A stretch of 64,000 bases of DNA, taken from positions 1 through 64,000 of the forward strand of contig PYSS01000054.1 of NCBI GenBank assembly GCA_003049465.1. Direction: 5' to 3'. Positions 32,506 through 45,225 of this stretch are shown piece after piece (position 1 is the stretch's first letter; each line of letters opens with the position of its first letter). The notes under the pieces were generated by a model. That model was not told the DNA's origin, did no database searches, and saw nothing but the letters and a program-made list of their open reading frames with translations. Both the position numbers and the translations under genes were made by a program. Source of the stretch: Magnaporthiopsis rhizophila. Taxonomy: Eukaryota; Ascomycota; Sordariomycetes; Magnaporthales; Magnaporthaceae.

Positions 32506-35500
32506 ATGCGGCCATCTCGCGGGGACGCTGGCGAGACAGGGACCGAGCAACCCAGCCGTTCTAAGACGTCGTCGTTTTGGTCCGGCAGGACCTTTATCAC
32601 GAGAACTCTGACCCGTCGTGGTACCGACAAAAGTAACCCCGAGAATACCGGTACCCCCAAGGGGCCCCTGGGTCTCACCACCTTGTACGAGCCGGCTGAA
32701 GGGCAGGCTGCTATCGCCGACATTATCTTTGTCCACGGCCTCGGCGGCGGCTCACAGAGCACCTGGAGCAAAGGCAATGCCCCGTCCCGGTTTTGGCCAC
32801 GGGAATGGCTCCCCAAAGACTCGGCGTTCGAGGATGTCAGAATCCACACTTTTGGATATCCGTCGGGTCTGGACCGGGAGTCCATCTTGTGCATTCATGA
32901 CTTCGCTCGTTCGTTGCTGGCCGCGATCAAGGACTCGCCGACCATAAACCGGGCGGACGACAACGTATGCGCCTTTGGTACGCTTGCCACTCTATATACC
33001 GGGAGCGCATGCTGACATCAAAGCCAATAGGCACGGCTGATATTCGTGGCGCACAGTATGGGAGGCTTGGTAGTTAAAAAGGCCTACACCATTGGACACG
33101 CGGATCGAGAGTTCCAGCCGATAGTGAAACGGGTCAGCTCCATCTTCTTCCTCGCCACGCCGCACCATGGATCAACACTCGCGCAGACTCTATCTCGACT
33201 TATCGCCCTGCTTCCGGGTGGACGACCCTTTGTCGACGATCTGAAGCCCCATTCCGCAACACAGCTGTCCATCAATGAAGACTTTCCCAGAGTATGCGCA
33301 GACATCCAGCTCATGTCGTTTTTCGAGTCAAGGCCAATGTTAGTTGGCGTCACCAAGTCTCTCATCGTTGATAGAGCGAGTGCGGTCCTGAACCTTCCCA
33401 ACGAACGGAGAACGGCGCTCGATGCCGACCATCGCCATGTTGCCATGTTCGCATCCCCTAACGACAAGACGTACCTTGATGTCCGCAATGCCCTCGCCAC
33501 CGTCGTCGGCTCCCACCGGAAAGAAGACAAGTTGCGGATCAAAGTGGCCAACCTGGAGGATACAGCTGCCGTCAGCCGCTTTCTTGGCGTCTCGGCGGCG
33601 CCTGAAGACGACCTGATCACGCTCGACTCTGCTAGGCTGTCGGGCTCCTGCGAATGGCTGGCACAGAAAGAATACTACCGCTCGTGGAGACAGTCCGTCG
33701 ATCCCAGGTTCTTGTGGCTCCAGGGTAGGCCCGGCGCAGGCAAAAGTGTCCTTGCCGCCCGGACCATCACTAGCCTGAGGGAGGAAGGCTCCGACTGCTG
33801 CTTCTTTTTCTTTCAAGAAGGCGACAACACAAAGAATACCAGCAGTTCATGCTTGAGATCTTTGGCGTGGCAGATGGCCAAGATTCACCCCGATGTGACT
33901 GCGAGCATCAAGGAGCTCCCTTCGGAGTTCAAGGACGAGCCTCTGGAGCAGAAGGAAACCAACGCCATATGGCGTCTAGTCTTCCTCTCAGCCATTCTCA
34001 AAGTCCCACTCGACAGATCTCAGTTCTGGGTCATCGACGGAATCGATGAGTGTAAGAACAGCGTAGATATAATCAGCTTCCTGGCTCGAATACAAGAACG
34101 TTGGCCGATCTCGATACTAGCGACTTCACGGGATAGCGCGAACTCTCACCGAAGCGCCACGCACCCCCAACTTGACATCCGTACCGAGATCATCAGCGAA
34201 GAGGACACCATGCGCGACATATATCTTCTCATTGCCTCCAATGCTGGACTGCTTCCTTGCCCACCGTCATCGAAGTGGTCTAACCCCGCAGATATGGCTG
34301 CCAGGATCATCAACAGCTCAGGGGGCTGCTTCCTCTGGGCTTCGCTGATATGCTCTGAACTGCGGGAAGCCTGCACAGAGAAGGAGATCGACCAGGTGCT
34401 AGACAGCATACCTTCCAACATGGACGCGCTTTATACCCAAATTCTTCGCAACATGTCCAACGCCCGCTTCGGCAAGGACCTAGCAAATTCCATATTGACA
34501 TGGACAACCTACTCATATCGCGCCCTTAGCATAGTAGAGCTCAAGACTCTGATCGAGATGGACATCAACGACAAAGTGGACGATATAGAGCGGTCTATCG
34601 CTAAATGCTGTGGCCAATTTGTCTACGTGGACACCCACAGTCGAGTCCACCTCATTCACGCGACCGCAAGAGAGTTCCTCACTCGAACCGATCTCGAGTC
34701 CGAATTCATCGTCAGCAAAGCTGAGGGCCATCGCCGAATCGCACTCGTCTGCCTGAAGCATATGATACAGAACGACGCGCAGAAGCCAAAACGGCTGAGA
34801 CCAGACATGGAGGTCAACTCGACGAACGGCCAAGCACAAGTCCCGCCCTTCACGTCTTATGCATCCACCTTTCTCTTCCGTCATCTGGGTCTCGTGACCC
34901 CGAACGTCGTCACCTTGCTGTCAAAATTCTTTTCTAGCAATGCTGTCCTCCGGTGGATAGAGCTCATCGGCAAGACTGGGGACCTGCGACCTGTCTACCA
35001 CGCCGGCAAGACGGTCAACTCGCTCCTGGGCCGCCGGGCCCAGCAATCGCCACCCGTGAAGTCCGCACACAGGGCACACAACGTGCTTCCCTTGCTGGAC
35101 AAATGGGCGGACGACCTGGTGCACATAGCCACCAAGTTTTCCAGCCGCCTACGGCAGTCGCCGCAGTCTATCCACCACTTGATACCGCCATTCTGCCCCC
35201 GGGATTCGGCCATTCGGCAGCAGTTTGCCAACGGCTTTCGTGGCATCAATGTTCTGGGACTGTCAGACTCGGGATGGGACGACTGTCTCACCACGGTGAC
35301 CTACCCCAAAGGCACGAAGCCCAATTCAGTCGCCGCGGGACAGGGCTTCTTCGCCGTCGGCATGATGAACGGCTCGGTTGTTGTCTACGACGACTCCATA
35401 TTCCAGGAGGTGCACGTGCTCAACCACGGTGAACCGATTTGGAAGATGGCCTTCACCGAGGATGGCCGCCTGCTGGCAACCGGAGGGGCAAAGCGCATCC

Positions 35501-37497
35501 GTATCTGGGAGACTAACGAGGGAAGGGAGCTGCCCGGGTTCCCAATCTCGTCCGTCTGCCTCGCCATGGCGTTTGGCGAGAACGGCACGGTGTTGTGGGT
35601 GGCATCAAGACAGAACCAGCTCTACGAATGGGACATTGAAAGGGGCAGATTTTGCCGCGAGGAGCCGGTCGCCTGGGCCGCGGACCTGGACGAGAGCTAC
35701 CAGCTCCGGGTGCCGGTCCTCGCCGCCATGTCGCCCACGACTTCACTCTTGGCCGTCACGTATAAGGGACAGGGCATCGTGCTGTGGGACCTGCTTGAGG
35801 ACCGCATCTACGATATTTACGAGCAGGAGACGGGGTCGAAGCGGTACCCGAGCGCCAACGAGTCCCAAGCAGGCGCTTATTCGGACGCCCGGGCGATCGC
35901 CTTTGGCGACGGGGTTGAGACCAGCCGCCTCGCCGCCACGTATTTGGACGGCGATCTACACCTGTACAACACGGAGAACGGGATGCCGATGGCGGACATA
36001 CCCAGCGCCAACACGCTCATGCTGGCGGGGTCGCCCGACGGACGCACCCTCGCGGGCGCCGATTCCCAGGGGAACCTGACCCTCTTCGACTTGGAGAAGC
36101 TTCGGCCGCTGTACCGCATCCAGTTCGACACAGAAGTCATCCCGAAGGGACTCGTCTTCTCGGGCGACAGCAGGCGGCTCCTGGAGATTAGGAGCAATCA
36201 GTGCCGCGTGTGGGAGCCCACCGTGCTGATACGCCAGGACGATTTCGACGAGGAAAACAGCGACGCCGTGTCCGTATCGACCGGTCCCCAGGAGATATCC
36301 TACGAGAGACGCGAAGTGGTCACGATTACCGCCGTCGCCTGCAGCAGCCTCCTCCCCGTCGTCTTTTGCGCCACCGACGACGGCGCCGTGTCGGTATACG
36401 ACATCGCGGGCGAACCGCGGAGCCAGCAGCTCTTTGTGCAGACGGCCGAGTGCGGCGTCTACCACATGGCGCTCGAGGAGAGGCCCCTGATGCTCGCGTG
36501 TGGGGACTTGTCCGGCCGGGTGACGGTGCGCAGCATCGTCAAGACCAAAGGAAAAAGCGGCGCGAAGGCGACATGGGCGGTGGATGACGCCGTGGCGGCC
36601 GACATGCGGCGTCCCGGCACGGGAACGCTGAAGGAGGTGCTTGTGTCGGGACCGTCCAGTCGGCTGCTGGTCGTCTCGACAGACACTTGCACGCTCTGGT
36701 CGCTGGCTGGAGGGCAGCCGCCCGGCGAGTCCCGCCGCCTCGCCCGCCTCGATGAGCCCTCGGGGCCGGTATGGGCCACATGTCCAACGGACAGTGAACT
36801 TCTGCTGCGCGGTGGGCCGGAAGGGTTCGGGATCTACAAGTGGGAAACACTCGAGCTCGTGCGCACCATACCATGCAGCTACACCGGAACGATAGACAGA
36901 GTCATAGCGCTGTCGCATCCCCGGATGATCGTCTCCATCTCCAGAGACGCACCGGCCGCGGCGCCCTCCAAGGCGGCGGCTCTCGGCGACAGCATGCAGC
37001 TCTGGAACTCGGCCAGATTATTGAAACCCCATGAGGAGTCGCCCGTAACGCCCGACACAGAGATAAACATCCACTCGACCGAAATAGACACAGTGATCGG
37101 CTCCGTCGGCAGCAGGCTGGCGGTCTACACGGCCGGCAAGTGGATCTCGTCGCTGGACCTGGAGGTCGGCGGACGCGCGTTGACGGACGGCGGTTCCGGC
37201 ACCGCGCCATCATCGTCGCTCGTGCAGCACTTCTTCGTGCCTAACGACTGGACCAGCACCTTTGACAAGCCCGTCATGGGCCTCGGGCAGGGCGGCGAGG
37301 TCGTGTTCGCGCGCCAGTCGGAGCTGGCCGTCATCCGGCGCGGGCTCGAGGTCGTCGGCACCACGGGCGCGAGCTTCAACCCGCGGCGGCCGAGCCTGCA
37401 GCAGAGCCGGAGCGGGAGGAGCCTGTCTGCGCGTTCGGGGGGCTCTAGGGGGACGTCGGCGTCTTTTAGAGGGCGGAGCGTTTCGCCCATGTCATGA
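32506..37497 (+). CDS. NLR-like protein: alpha/beta-hydrolase, NACHT, WD40-like, 1641 aa
   Basis: Fungal STAND receptor, inferred to act in nonself recognition or cell death. Exon 1 is 32506-32964 and exon 2 is 33031-37497 (GTATGC donor, AATAG acceptor, phase 0). Domain 1 (about 70-330) is a SesB/lipase-like hydrolase: oxyanion strand IIFVHGLGGGSQSTW, nucleophile elbow FVAHSMGGLVV with Ser162, and a later His region (DHRHVAMF). The NACHT domain has P-loop LQGRPGAGKSVLAART near 385 and Walker B FWVIDGIDE near 486, followed by a winged-helix-type region (ALSIVELKTLIEMDINDKVD). From about 900 to 1540 there are degenerate WD-type repeats (LATGGAKRIRIWE, GQGIVLWDLLEDRIYDIY). The repeats are diverged rather than near-identical, unlike rapidly evolving HNWD proteins. 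The Ser/Arg-rich tail looks disordered. Confidence 0.9.
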
Positions 37498-38488
37498 TAT
37501 AGCAGCGGTGTGGGCGCCCCATCACACTCCCAACGGTTGTAGAGCGATTTCCACTTGTTGGAAAATGATGCTGCCGGCCGTTTTCTTGCGCACTGGTATA
37601 ATGTAATCAACCAACTTTTGAGTCCAGCAAAGTCGGACGGCTGGGATATAATTTCTCGCGCATAGACGTGGACACAGGGGACCACGACCACCCTGGGATC
37701 CCGAGACTCTCGATTCGAGTTGTTTAAGGATCCAGCAGACATTAGACTTTTTGGCACTGGATGGTTTGCAGGTTGCAATCCGCCATTGCATGAGATTGGG
37801 CTTTTGTCACGGCCATAGGGCCGGCAGACTATCACGGCCCGGGGACCCAAGTGCCCAAGTGACCTCCCAGTCACTTGGCCAGACTCCGCGCACGGGCCTC
37901 CCAGGCCGCACTAGACAGCGAAGGGCCGGCCTTTAGCTTGCCACCCATTTTTATACACCATCTTGCTTCTTACTATTCATCTGCCCTCAACGTGCTTTGA
38001 TAACTTTGGCCAGAATTTCTCTATTTTTTTTTTTTGCTAATATTTTACTTTACTTGCTTCGCACCGGAAGAGCAGCCGTGTATCAGCGGTGCGAAAGTCG
38101 ACCTCGGGAATCTTATCGCGCCGGACAATCGAGGCAATGCTCAGCCTTGACGATGCATTGTCGATTGGTCCGCCTGTTTACGGCAAACTGCCATCGGGTA
38201 GCAACGTCGCCGCCCAAGTGGTGACACATTCTCTGACATATGGATCACGCCAACGCAGTTCTTGTTGAGCATCGCCTCAAGTCGGAACACTCACGCGAGC
38301 CGTCACATAGCCTACCCGGGCTGCCATAAGATAAAACATCGCGGTCGCGCGCAGCGTGCCGTAGCCTCAGCCAAGTAATCAACCAAGTCCGCACGCACGT
38401 CCACAGCCTATTCTTAACAGTCCCCCCCTTCGCCTTTCGATTTATTTTAAAAAATTTCCCCGCCAGTTACCTGCAGGCTCGCGGAAAG
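37498..38488. other. Intergenic between NACHT and HET genes
   Basis: No gene recognised. Pyrimidine-rich sequence just before 38488 is consistent with the HET gene leader. Confidence 0.45.
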
Positions 38489-40343
38489 ATGGCGAGTACC
38501 GCTGCCGACGTCGCCCAGGACCTGACAAGCCCGCCGGCAGGGGCGAATCCGAGTCTTTTGGCCAGGACGGATCTGAGCAGCATAATGAGAGCATGGACGA
38601 ACGCCTGCGATACGAGCCACCATCGCTGCCGCTCTCTACGGGAATCTACTGGGTCGTCATTGCCAGCTCGCGTCATCGACGTCGGAGACGGCGCCAACGA
38701 CCCGTTCCTTTATGACACCACGACGGCCGGAAACGGAAACTCCTCAGTTGGAAAAAACAACAACAACAACAACAACAACAACATTCGCTACTTGGCTCTA
38801 AGCTACTGCTGGGGAGACAGACATCCGCCCAAGACCCTCACCACCAACTTTGTCGACCACTGTCGGCCCGGTGGACTCCGGCTCTCCGACCTGCCCAGGA
38901 CGTTCTGCGACGCCGTGTGCGTGGCGCGGATGTTGGGAGTACAGTATCTGTGGATCGACTCGCTGTGCATTCTCCAGGACTCGCCCGAGGACATGGCCAA
39001 GGAGATAGCGAAGATGCACGAGATATTCCGGGGCGCGTACGCGGTCCTGGCTGCCGTGGACGGGAGGGATTCGCATTTCGGCCTGAAAATTGGTCTGGAC
39101 AGTCTTTCGCGACCCGGGATCTGGGACTTTCGGCGCTCGGCGGTGGTTCGGAATGGCGCACCATTTCGATCGCTTCATTCGATACAGCAGGGGGTATGGC
39201 GAACCCGGGCGTGGACGCTCCAGGAGGAGATCATGGCTGCACGAATCCTCTACTTCATGCAAATGCACACCTATGAGTCCTACTCTGCCCTCTTGTCTTC
39301 CTCCCCCCCTTCCCTCGTCCGCTCCCACACTCCCTTATCCAATGACCACTTCCTGGAGGGGTCGGGCCCCCAGATTCTCTGGTCCTGTACGGAAAAGATC
39401 TGGTCAGAAGACGGGGTAACGAGCATAGGTGTGGTCAAGGGCGCCTTGCTCCCGCTCGAGCGATTCCCACCGAGACTCGTGACCGAGCACGACGAGTTTC
39501 CCATACGGGGGTGGGAGTTCCCCAAGAGGGTGGTGGATATCCTCCTACGGTCGGCCGACAAGCGCTTCTACCAAGCGTGGTACACGCTGGCCGAGGAGTA
39601 TAGCGGGCGGCACCTGACCTCGCTGGCGGACAAACTTTACGCCATCGAGGGACTCGCCAAAATACACGGGCTCAAGATGGGCCTCGTCGATTCTGCTTCT
39701 TTTGACGGGGATGTCACAAGGCATGATGATTGCCCTGCGTACCTCTATGGTCTGTGGCGAGAGGACATCACATGGGGCTTGAGCTGGATGACCAAACTGA
39801 TCGACACCTGGGGTGATCGCGACAAGGGACCACTTTCGAAATTGCCGACCTGGTCCTGGACATCCGTCGACGATTCCGTGTACTGGGACGTGTACGACAC
39901 CCCACGGCTCATACACGGTTGTTTCCATTGGCAAATCTACGGCACGGGGTTTTTTGCAGTGGCACGTTACGGTGCAGGGACAGGTTCTAAGAAACAAGAG
40001 GTATGTGAACGGACCGCAACGGGACAGGATAAGGGATATCTTTGAGATTTATTACTTTGAGACGGATCCATCGGACATCCTCGCCCGCAACGACGAGCTC
40101 TTCCAACTCCTGGTCTCGGTCCGGGGTGAATATTCTGTCCTCTCTCTCGATGTAGATGCCTCCGGCACCTACAAGTCGGAGTACAACATGATCCTGCTTA
40201 AGAAGCTTGACGAAACGTATTACTCACGCGTCGGGTGGTGCCGATGGGAGAACGAAGTCAAACTTGCTTGTCCTGAATTCGGCCGTATCGAGCCCATTTC
40301 ACATTTTGGATCCCCCGAAAATATGACTATCAGGATAGTCTAG
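38489..40343 (+). CDS. HET-domain protein with one-base frameshift, 617 aa
   Basis: HET domains trigger heterokaryon-incompatibility cell death; this gene probably belongs to that class. The domain spans about residues 95-245: YLALSYCWGD, LRLSDLPRTFCDAVCVARML, YLWIDSLCILQDSPEDMAKE, and the later block VWRTRAWTLQEEIMAARILY. The open frame runs to 40045, but the sequence is plainly coding in the next frame from about 39957 (LQWHVTVQGQVLRNKRYV) to TAG at 40343 (FGSPENMTIRIV). Removing one T from the T6 run at 39950-39955 would make a single frame, so the break is a one-base insertion, real or artefactual. If real, the protein stops about 100 residues early but keeps the whole HET domain. Nine Asn codons occur at 38756-38782. 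Confidence 0.8.
38756..38782 (+). repeat. AAC trinucleotide repeat (nine units)
   Basis: Nine consecutive AAC codons give polyasparagine just before the HET domain. Confidence 0.95.
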
Positions 40344-41039
40344 GGTTGGTTGGGCGGTAGCTTAGCTTGCAAGTCCCAGAAGAGCGACGCTCGCAACCAG
40401 TTCTCGGTGTTAGTCTCTGTGTGTGTGCGGGGTTTGGTCACCGTCGAGGGCCAGAGCGGTATCATCAGAGTCGTCCGCGACACAACGCGGGAGTGTTTAA
40501 AGGAACACGGCCGCGTTGGGTTTCCCGATGCGGGGTCCAATATCACTGAGGCATGTGTCACATACCTGCTGCGTATCAACCAGGCATTGTCCCCGTGGAC
40601 TTTTCACAACCACGAGTATCCGAAAGGGAAGACGCGTGTGAGAGTAACAAAACATCGGTTCGTCTTGGGACCTTCACACGCCGGCGGGGCGCGGACACCC
40701 GGAAGTGTCCGCTAACCGAGCGGCTTATTTATTGGGCGGGCGCCTCGCTCACCCGCGAGCCCGGTTGCCAGCCTTGACGGAGGAGGATTACCGGGGCGGG
40801 CCGCTCCATGAGCTCGCTCGGCTGACGACTGGATTGCTACGGCCAAGGGTTGGCAGCCTATAAAAATTCGGCACGCGCAAAAAAGACTCCCCGCACGCAC
40901 GCACGGATGACGGCACGACATTGTCCCGGGGAAGTTGGAACAACGCATTAAGTATAACCTGAAGCTGGAACGTAGGCCACGGGGAGATATCTACCAGATA
41001 CAAGGATACCTGTATACACAGGCTCCTCCAATTTTGCCA
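40344..41039. other. Intergenic
   Basis: Convergent 3' flanks of the HET and sugar-transporter genes. No gene recognised. Confidence 0.45.
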
Positions 41040-42658
41040 TCATACAGACAGCACATGGTGCACAACATGCTTGGACTGCATCACCTTGTCGTCACCGTCT
41101 CCACCATCATCGCGGCCAGCAGCCTCCTCGGCCCTGAGATCCATGACGGCCGGGGTCGCGGCGCCCTCAAAGACCTCGCGGATCTCCTCGAGTGTGCGGC
41201 CCTTGGTCTCGGGGAACAAGAAGTAGATGAGCACCAGCAGGGCCGCCAGCAGGCAGCAGAAGACGATGTAGTACTTCCACCGGATAGCCTCCATAGCGAT
41301 GGGTTTGACCTGATTGTCGGTGATGAGCCCCGTGAAGGACGTGATGAGGGCAATGGAGAGACCGCGGCTGCAGAGCGTGTAGGGATACATCTCCACCGGG
41401 TAGGCCAGGAATAGCGGTGTCCAGGCAATGTCGTAGAAGAAGTAGAAGATGAAGGCGAAGGCCAGCACGGCGCGGTTCATCCCGTCGTCGTTCTTGGACG
41501 TCACAAAGCCCGAGGTCAGGCCCGTCCAGCAGACGTAGACGGCGAGTATGCCCGAGGTCGAGATGAGGACCAAAGTGCGGCGGTCGAGACGGTCCACCAT
41601 CATGGCGCTGGCAAAGGTGGCCGCCAGCCAGTTAAAGTTCTGCAGCAGGCCGTTGATCAGGGTCTGGTCCCTGGGGTCGGTCTTGCCGACGCCGTTCCAC
41701 TGGCTGAAGATGCCCACGATGACGGCAACAAGCGTGCGCCTCCGGTTCGCGGCGCCGCGGAATAGGTCGAGCTGCGAGCTGGCCGAGTACGACTCGTCCT
41801 TCTCGGCCGCCATGGCCCGCTCGATCTCAGCCATCTCGAAGGCCACCAGGGCCCAGTCGGCGTCGCCGCCCGCATGGTGATTGATCAGGTCCCGACGGGC
41901 CTCGTCGGACCGGCCCTGGGACGCGAGACAGCGCGGCGACTCGGGCACGAACCAGAGCGCGGCGAGCTGGAGAACTGGGATGGCGCCCTGGACTATGGAC
42001 GGGATCCTCCAGCTCCAGGTCGAGTTGATCTTGAAGGTGCCAAACGTCAGCCAGGCGGCGAAGATGGCACCAAAGTAGAAAGAAGGTGTTGTAGAGCGAC
42101 GTCAGCTTGCCCCGCTGGGTCGGGTAGGCCGGCTCGGCGATCAGCACGGGGCTGGGCTGGGACACGAAGGAGGCCCAGAAGCTCAGGAAGCCGTGCGGGC
42201 CCTGCGTGATGGCGAAGACGATGCAGCCCACAAAGCCAATGGCCACTGGCGTCTTGCGCCCGAACCGGTCCGTGACGGGCGTGACGACGAACAGGCCGAC
42301 GACCTTGCTCAGAGGGTAGACGGCGTTCATGAGGCCGAGGATGGCGCCCGCCGGGTTGTTGAAGCCATGCTTGAAGAAGGGGAGAATTTGGAGACCGCTC
42401 GTCATCGAGCCTGAATGGTTGCAACTGGTCAGTAAACTGGCTTAGTCTCTACCTCCGGCTAGCTTTCTCTGGAGAAGATATGACAGAAAAATTCTTACCA
42501 TTATATCCAGCTGCGGTGGAAGAAAGCAACGGGGCCATCAGAAGGAGGTTCAGCCGGATGAGATGAGGCGTCCGATACCACGGTCTCGCATCTTTGGGAA
42601 GCACGGCCGCGAACTCGGAGCCCGCAGCGTCTTCTTTCTTCTTGGCGAAGACGCCCAT
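41040..42658 (-). CDS. MFS sugar transporter, one-base frameshift, 509 aa
   Basis: Member of the hexose/lactose permease family. Exon 1 is 42499-42658 (MGVFAKKKEDAAGSEFA) and exon 2 is 41040-42410, joined as G|GC to give TAAGYNGSMTSGLQILPFF. Family hallmarks are DRFGRKTPVAIGF after helix 2, LIAEPAYPTQRGKLTSLYNT, WFVPESPRCLASQGRSDEAR, DRLDRRTLVLIS and FPETKGRTLEEIREVFEGA. The frame breaks after SLYNTFF. One extra A in plus-strand 42079-42081 (a T in the gene) is all that separates it from YFGAIFAAWLTFGTFKINST. With that base removed the gene is complete and of normal length, so it is either a very recent null allele or a sequence error. Confidence 0.8.
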
Positions 42659-42965
42659 TTTGACTGGCAGGATCAGATGCCCTTCCTTTCCTCTGCAAAA
42701 ATAGGGCAGAGCAGGGCTGCGAAACGAACAAACGGTCCCCAGGGCCAAAAGTCAAGATGGAGGACGACGAGTTCCCATGTGGAATAAGGGTAGACAGATG
42801 GCCATTCCACCCTTCATTATGTAGGCCATTGCCCGCACCCCTAACCTGTGCTCCCTACAGTAACAACAGCGAGCCTGCAATTTATGTCTCCTCGGTCAGG
42901 TACATTACCAATACTGACACGAACAACTGGGAGAAGAAAGGCGTAAAAGCAAAGCACCCCTTTTA

Positions 42966-42998
<33 letters not shown>

Positions 42999-43363
42999 TA
43001 GATGGGTATAACACTCGTTTTGCGGCGGGTAGCATAACATGATTGAATTCAGTCTCTCCTTGCGTCCAAGGTTCAGGGAATCCGGAGGATGGGAGATGTC
43101 AAGCCGACGTCACTCCTTTTAACAGGCTCATTTTCTCTTGTCGTGGGCGAGCCATGGTTTTTGTCGCGAGCTGGGTGGAGACAAAGCTCGGAGGGGAGAA
43201 TCTCTGGGGACCAGGTTTCCCGGGAACGCATGAATGAAGTGTCCTAGCTGGTATTTCGGTATGTTATGTTGGTAGAAGCATATCACCGCATCACCAGAGA
43301 TGTGTTGGAAACAGGAATTTACCCGCTCGCCAGCTATTTTTTTAGACGTCGACATCGGACAAT
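42659..43363. other. Intergenic with homopolymer hairpin
   Basis: No gene recognised between the transporter start and the oxidoreductase remnant. Confidence 0.45.
42967..42997. repeat. T19-A12 inverted homopolymer
   Basis: Nineteen T followed directly by twelve A, a perfect inverted repeat that could form a hairpin or mark an assembly join. Confidence 0.9.
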
Positions 43364-44094
43364 ATGGGCAGCGGCGGCGGCGGCCCGATCCACCCGCGTC
43401 GGCATCATCGGATGCGTGGGAGATTAGCTACGTTTGCGCACACGCCTAACATTGACCTCCTCTCACATCTGTTCCGGACAACGTAACATCTGTGCAACAT
43501 CTCGCGAGCAGGGTAGCCGGCGGGGTGACCCTCAGGATGACGACGACGACGACGTACGTCGACGTGGTGGTGCTCATCGCCGACGCTGACGCGTAAATAC
43601 CACGTCGAGCACGTCATCCTGGCCCTGCGGCACGGCGGGCACTGCCTGATCGAGGGGCCGGCGAGCCTGTGCTTCCACCACATTGACAGGCTGGTGGCGG
43701 TCGAGAAGGATGCTGCTGCTGCTGCCAATGCCCCGCGTTTTCGTCGGCACCATGCGCCGCTTCGCCAGAGCGTTTCTACACACCGTCGATGAGGTCGGCA
43801 GAATGAACCTGCATCCAGTACGCGCGCGCGCGTCCGCGACATCATCGGCCCCAACGCCGTCTTCGTCGACCGGTCAGTTGGGCGCCTTCTCGCGCCGGTT
43901 CGACGATTTCAGTTAGGAAGGCTTGCGGGACCCCGCCGCGCGCGCGAGGTCCTCGGCGTGCCCATCGACGCCCCGGGCGCGTCCCCTCACCCTGCCGGGC
44001 ATGTTTTGCGTGCTCTCCGACGATGGCCACTTTGGCGTGGCGTGCGAGTCGGACCCCGACAGCGTGCCCGACTTTTGACCCCCCACATCGAGAT
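43364..44094 (+). pseudogene. Gfo/Idh/MocA-family oxidoreductase, 5' remnant
   Basis: Family members are NAD(P)-dependent sugar or aldehyde dehydrogenases. Starting at an ATG at 43364, pieces in different frames follow the family order: RVGIIGC (dinucleotide-binding strand), AHTPNIDLLSHLFRTT, then VDVVVLIADADA, YHVEHVILALRHGGHCLIEG, PASLCFHHIDRLVAVEKDAA, VFVGTMRRFARAFLHTVDEV, VRDIIGPNAVFVDRS, RRFDDFS, and VLSDDGHFGVACESDPDSVP. At least five frame changes and several stops intervene. The EKP motif is altered to EGP. This is an old, genuine pseudogene. The remnant ends shortly after the codons for DF..HIE; the rest of the protein is found 1.9 kb away at 45998. Confidence 0.8.
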
Positions 44095-45225
44095 CTGCAA
44101 GAGACATTCCTCGCCGCAATTGCACCAAAGGCCTGGGCACCGGGTTTGAGTGTGTATAAAGCACCCAGGTGTGAACTTTTGTACCTGGGTTGAAAGCACA
44201 GCCAGATCTTTGGCAAGCCTTTACCCCCTGTTTTTTTATTTTATTATCGTCGGTAGTAACAAAGCACCTAAAAATATCAACACTTCCGCATTGCGATCGC
44301 GCCTTTTCCCGTTCTGGTCGGGTCGCGTATTAACGGCCCCACCTTCGAACTCTACGGGGGCTTTAAAAAGGTTTCCACTGCTCACGGACAATCGCACGAG
44401 CCATCGCGGGACTACCCAGTACTTTACCTCACCCTGCACAGGAAAAACAACATAGCTGACATCCTTGGAAGCACGGGCTTTGGTTGCAGGTCCCGTAGTA
44501 TATCTCTGGCGCTCGCACGACAGGAAGCGCGTGCGTTGGGTGGAACAACATGACGACGTGCACAGCTGGAGCGCATGCCGTTGGGTGAATTCGTCGTTGA
44601 ACATATTAGGTTTAATTAGCGGGCGATCAAAGTCGTCAAGGTCCCGCCTAAAACCGCCGCCGGACCGCCATGTCGGTTGCGTTCATACGCATGTAGCAGA
44701 GCTTATAGTTGATCCCTCGCAATAAGAACCAAGGGAGTAGGAGAGGGTGAAAGCACTCGTCGGGCTCGGCCGGACAAGGCTTTGTAACACGCACCGGGGT
44801 TCCCGTTCCTTTGTGACACACTTGCGTCCCCGCCTGCCAATTCAGGGGGACTGTAACGTGTAGAGTTTTACGTCAAGGTTAATTTTTTCTTTCTTTTCCC
44901 CCCCCCCCCCCTTCTTTTGCTAACAGCATGGGCTGGCAAAAAGGGTGGTTTCCCCTTCGGGAGCGAACCCCCAATTCATACATAACGTCGACATTTCCAA
45001 ACCCTTTCCATCTTTTACCTTTGATTCTTCTCCCATCCCGCCGGATGTACATTTCCTACTGTTTATTTTTCCCACCGTTTATTTTCCTACCGTTTGTTTT
45101 CCCTTTCTTCGTTTTCTTTTTTTATCTTTTAGCTTCCTTTTTCCTCTCCGCAGGTCCCTTACAGAGGCTCATTTGATCATCCGTTCTGTTTCTTCCGGAA
45201 AACCCTACAAAAAAAAACAGTCAAG
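44095..45225. other. Region between oxidoreductase fragment and secreted-protein gene
   Basis: No convincing gene. It holds an 8-bp inverted repeat (ACCCAGGT/ACCTGGGT, about 44165-44190), a C12 tract near 44900 and a long pyrimidine-rich leader before 45226. Confidence 0.45.

Noticed and set aside
42967..42997. Terminator or mobile-element end suggested by the T19-A12 inverted tract
   Set aside because: No target duplication or element-like sequence on either side; homopolymer only.
44236..44604. 122-codon minus-strand open frame upstream of the secreted-protein gene
   Set aside because: Some protein-like stretches but no recognisable domain, no splice signals extending it, and it lies in a decayed region.
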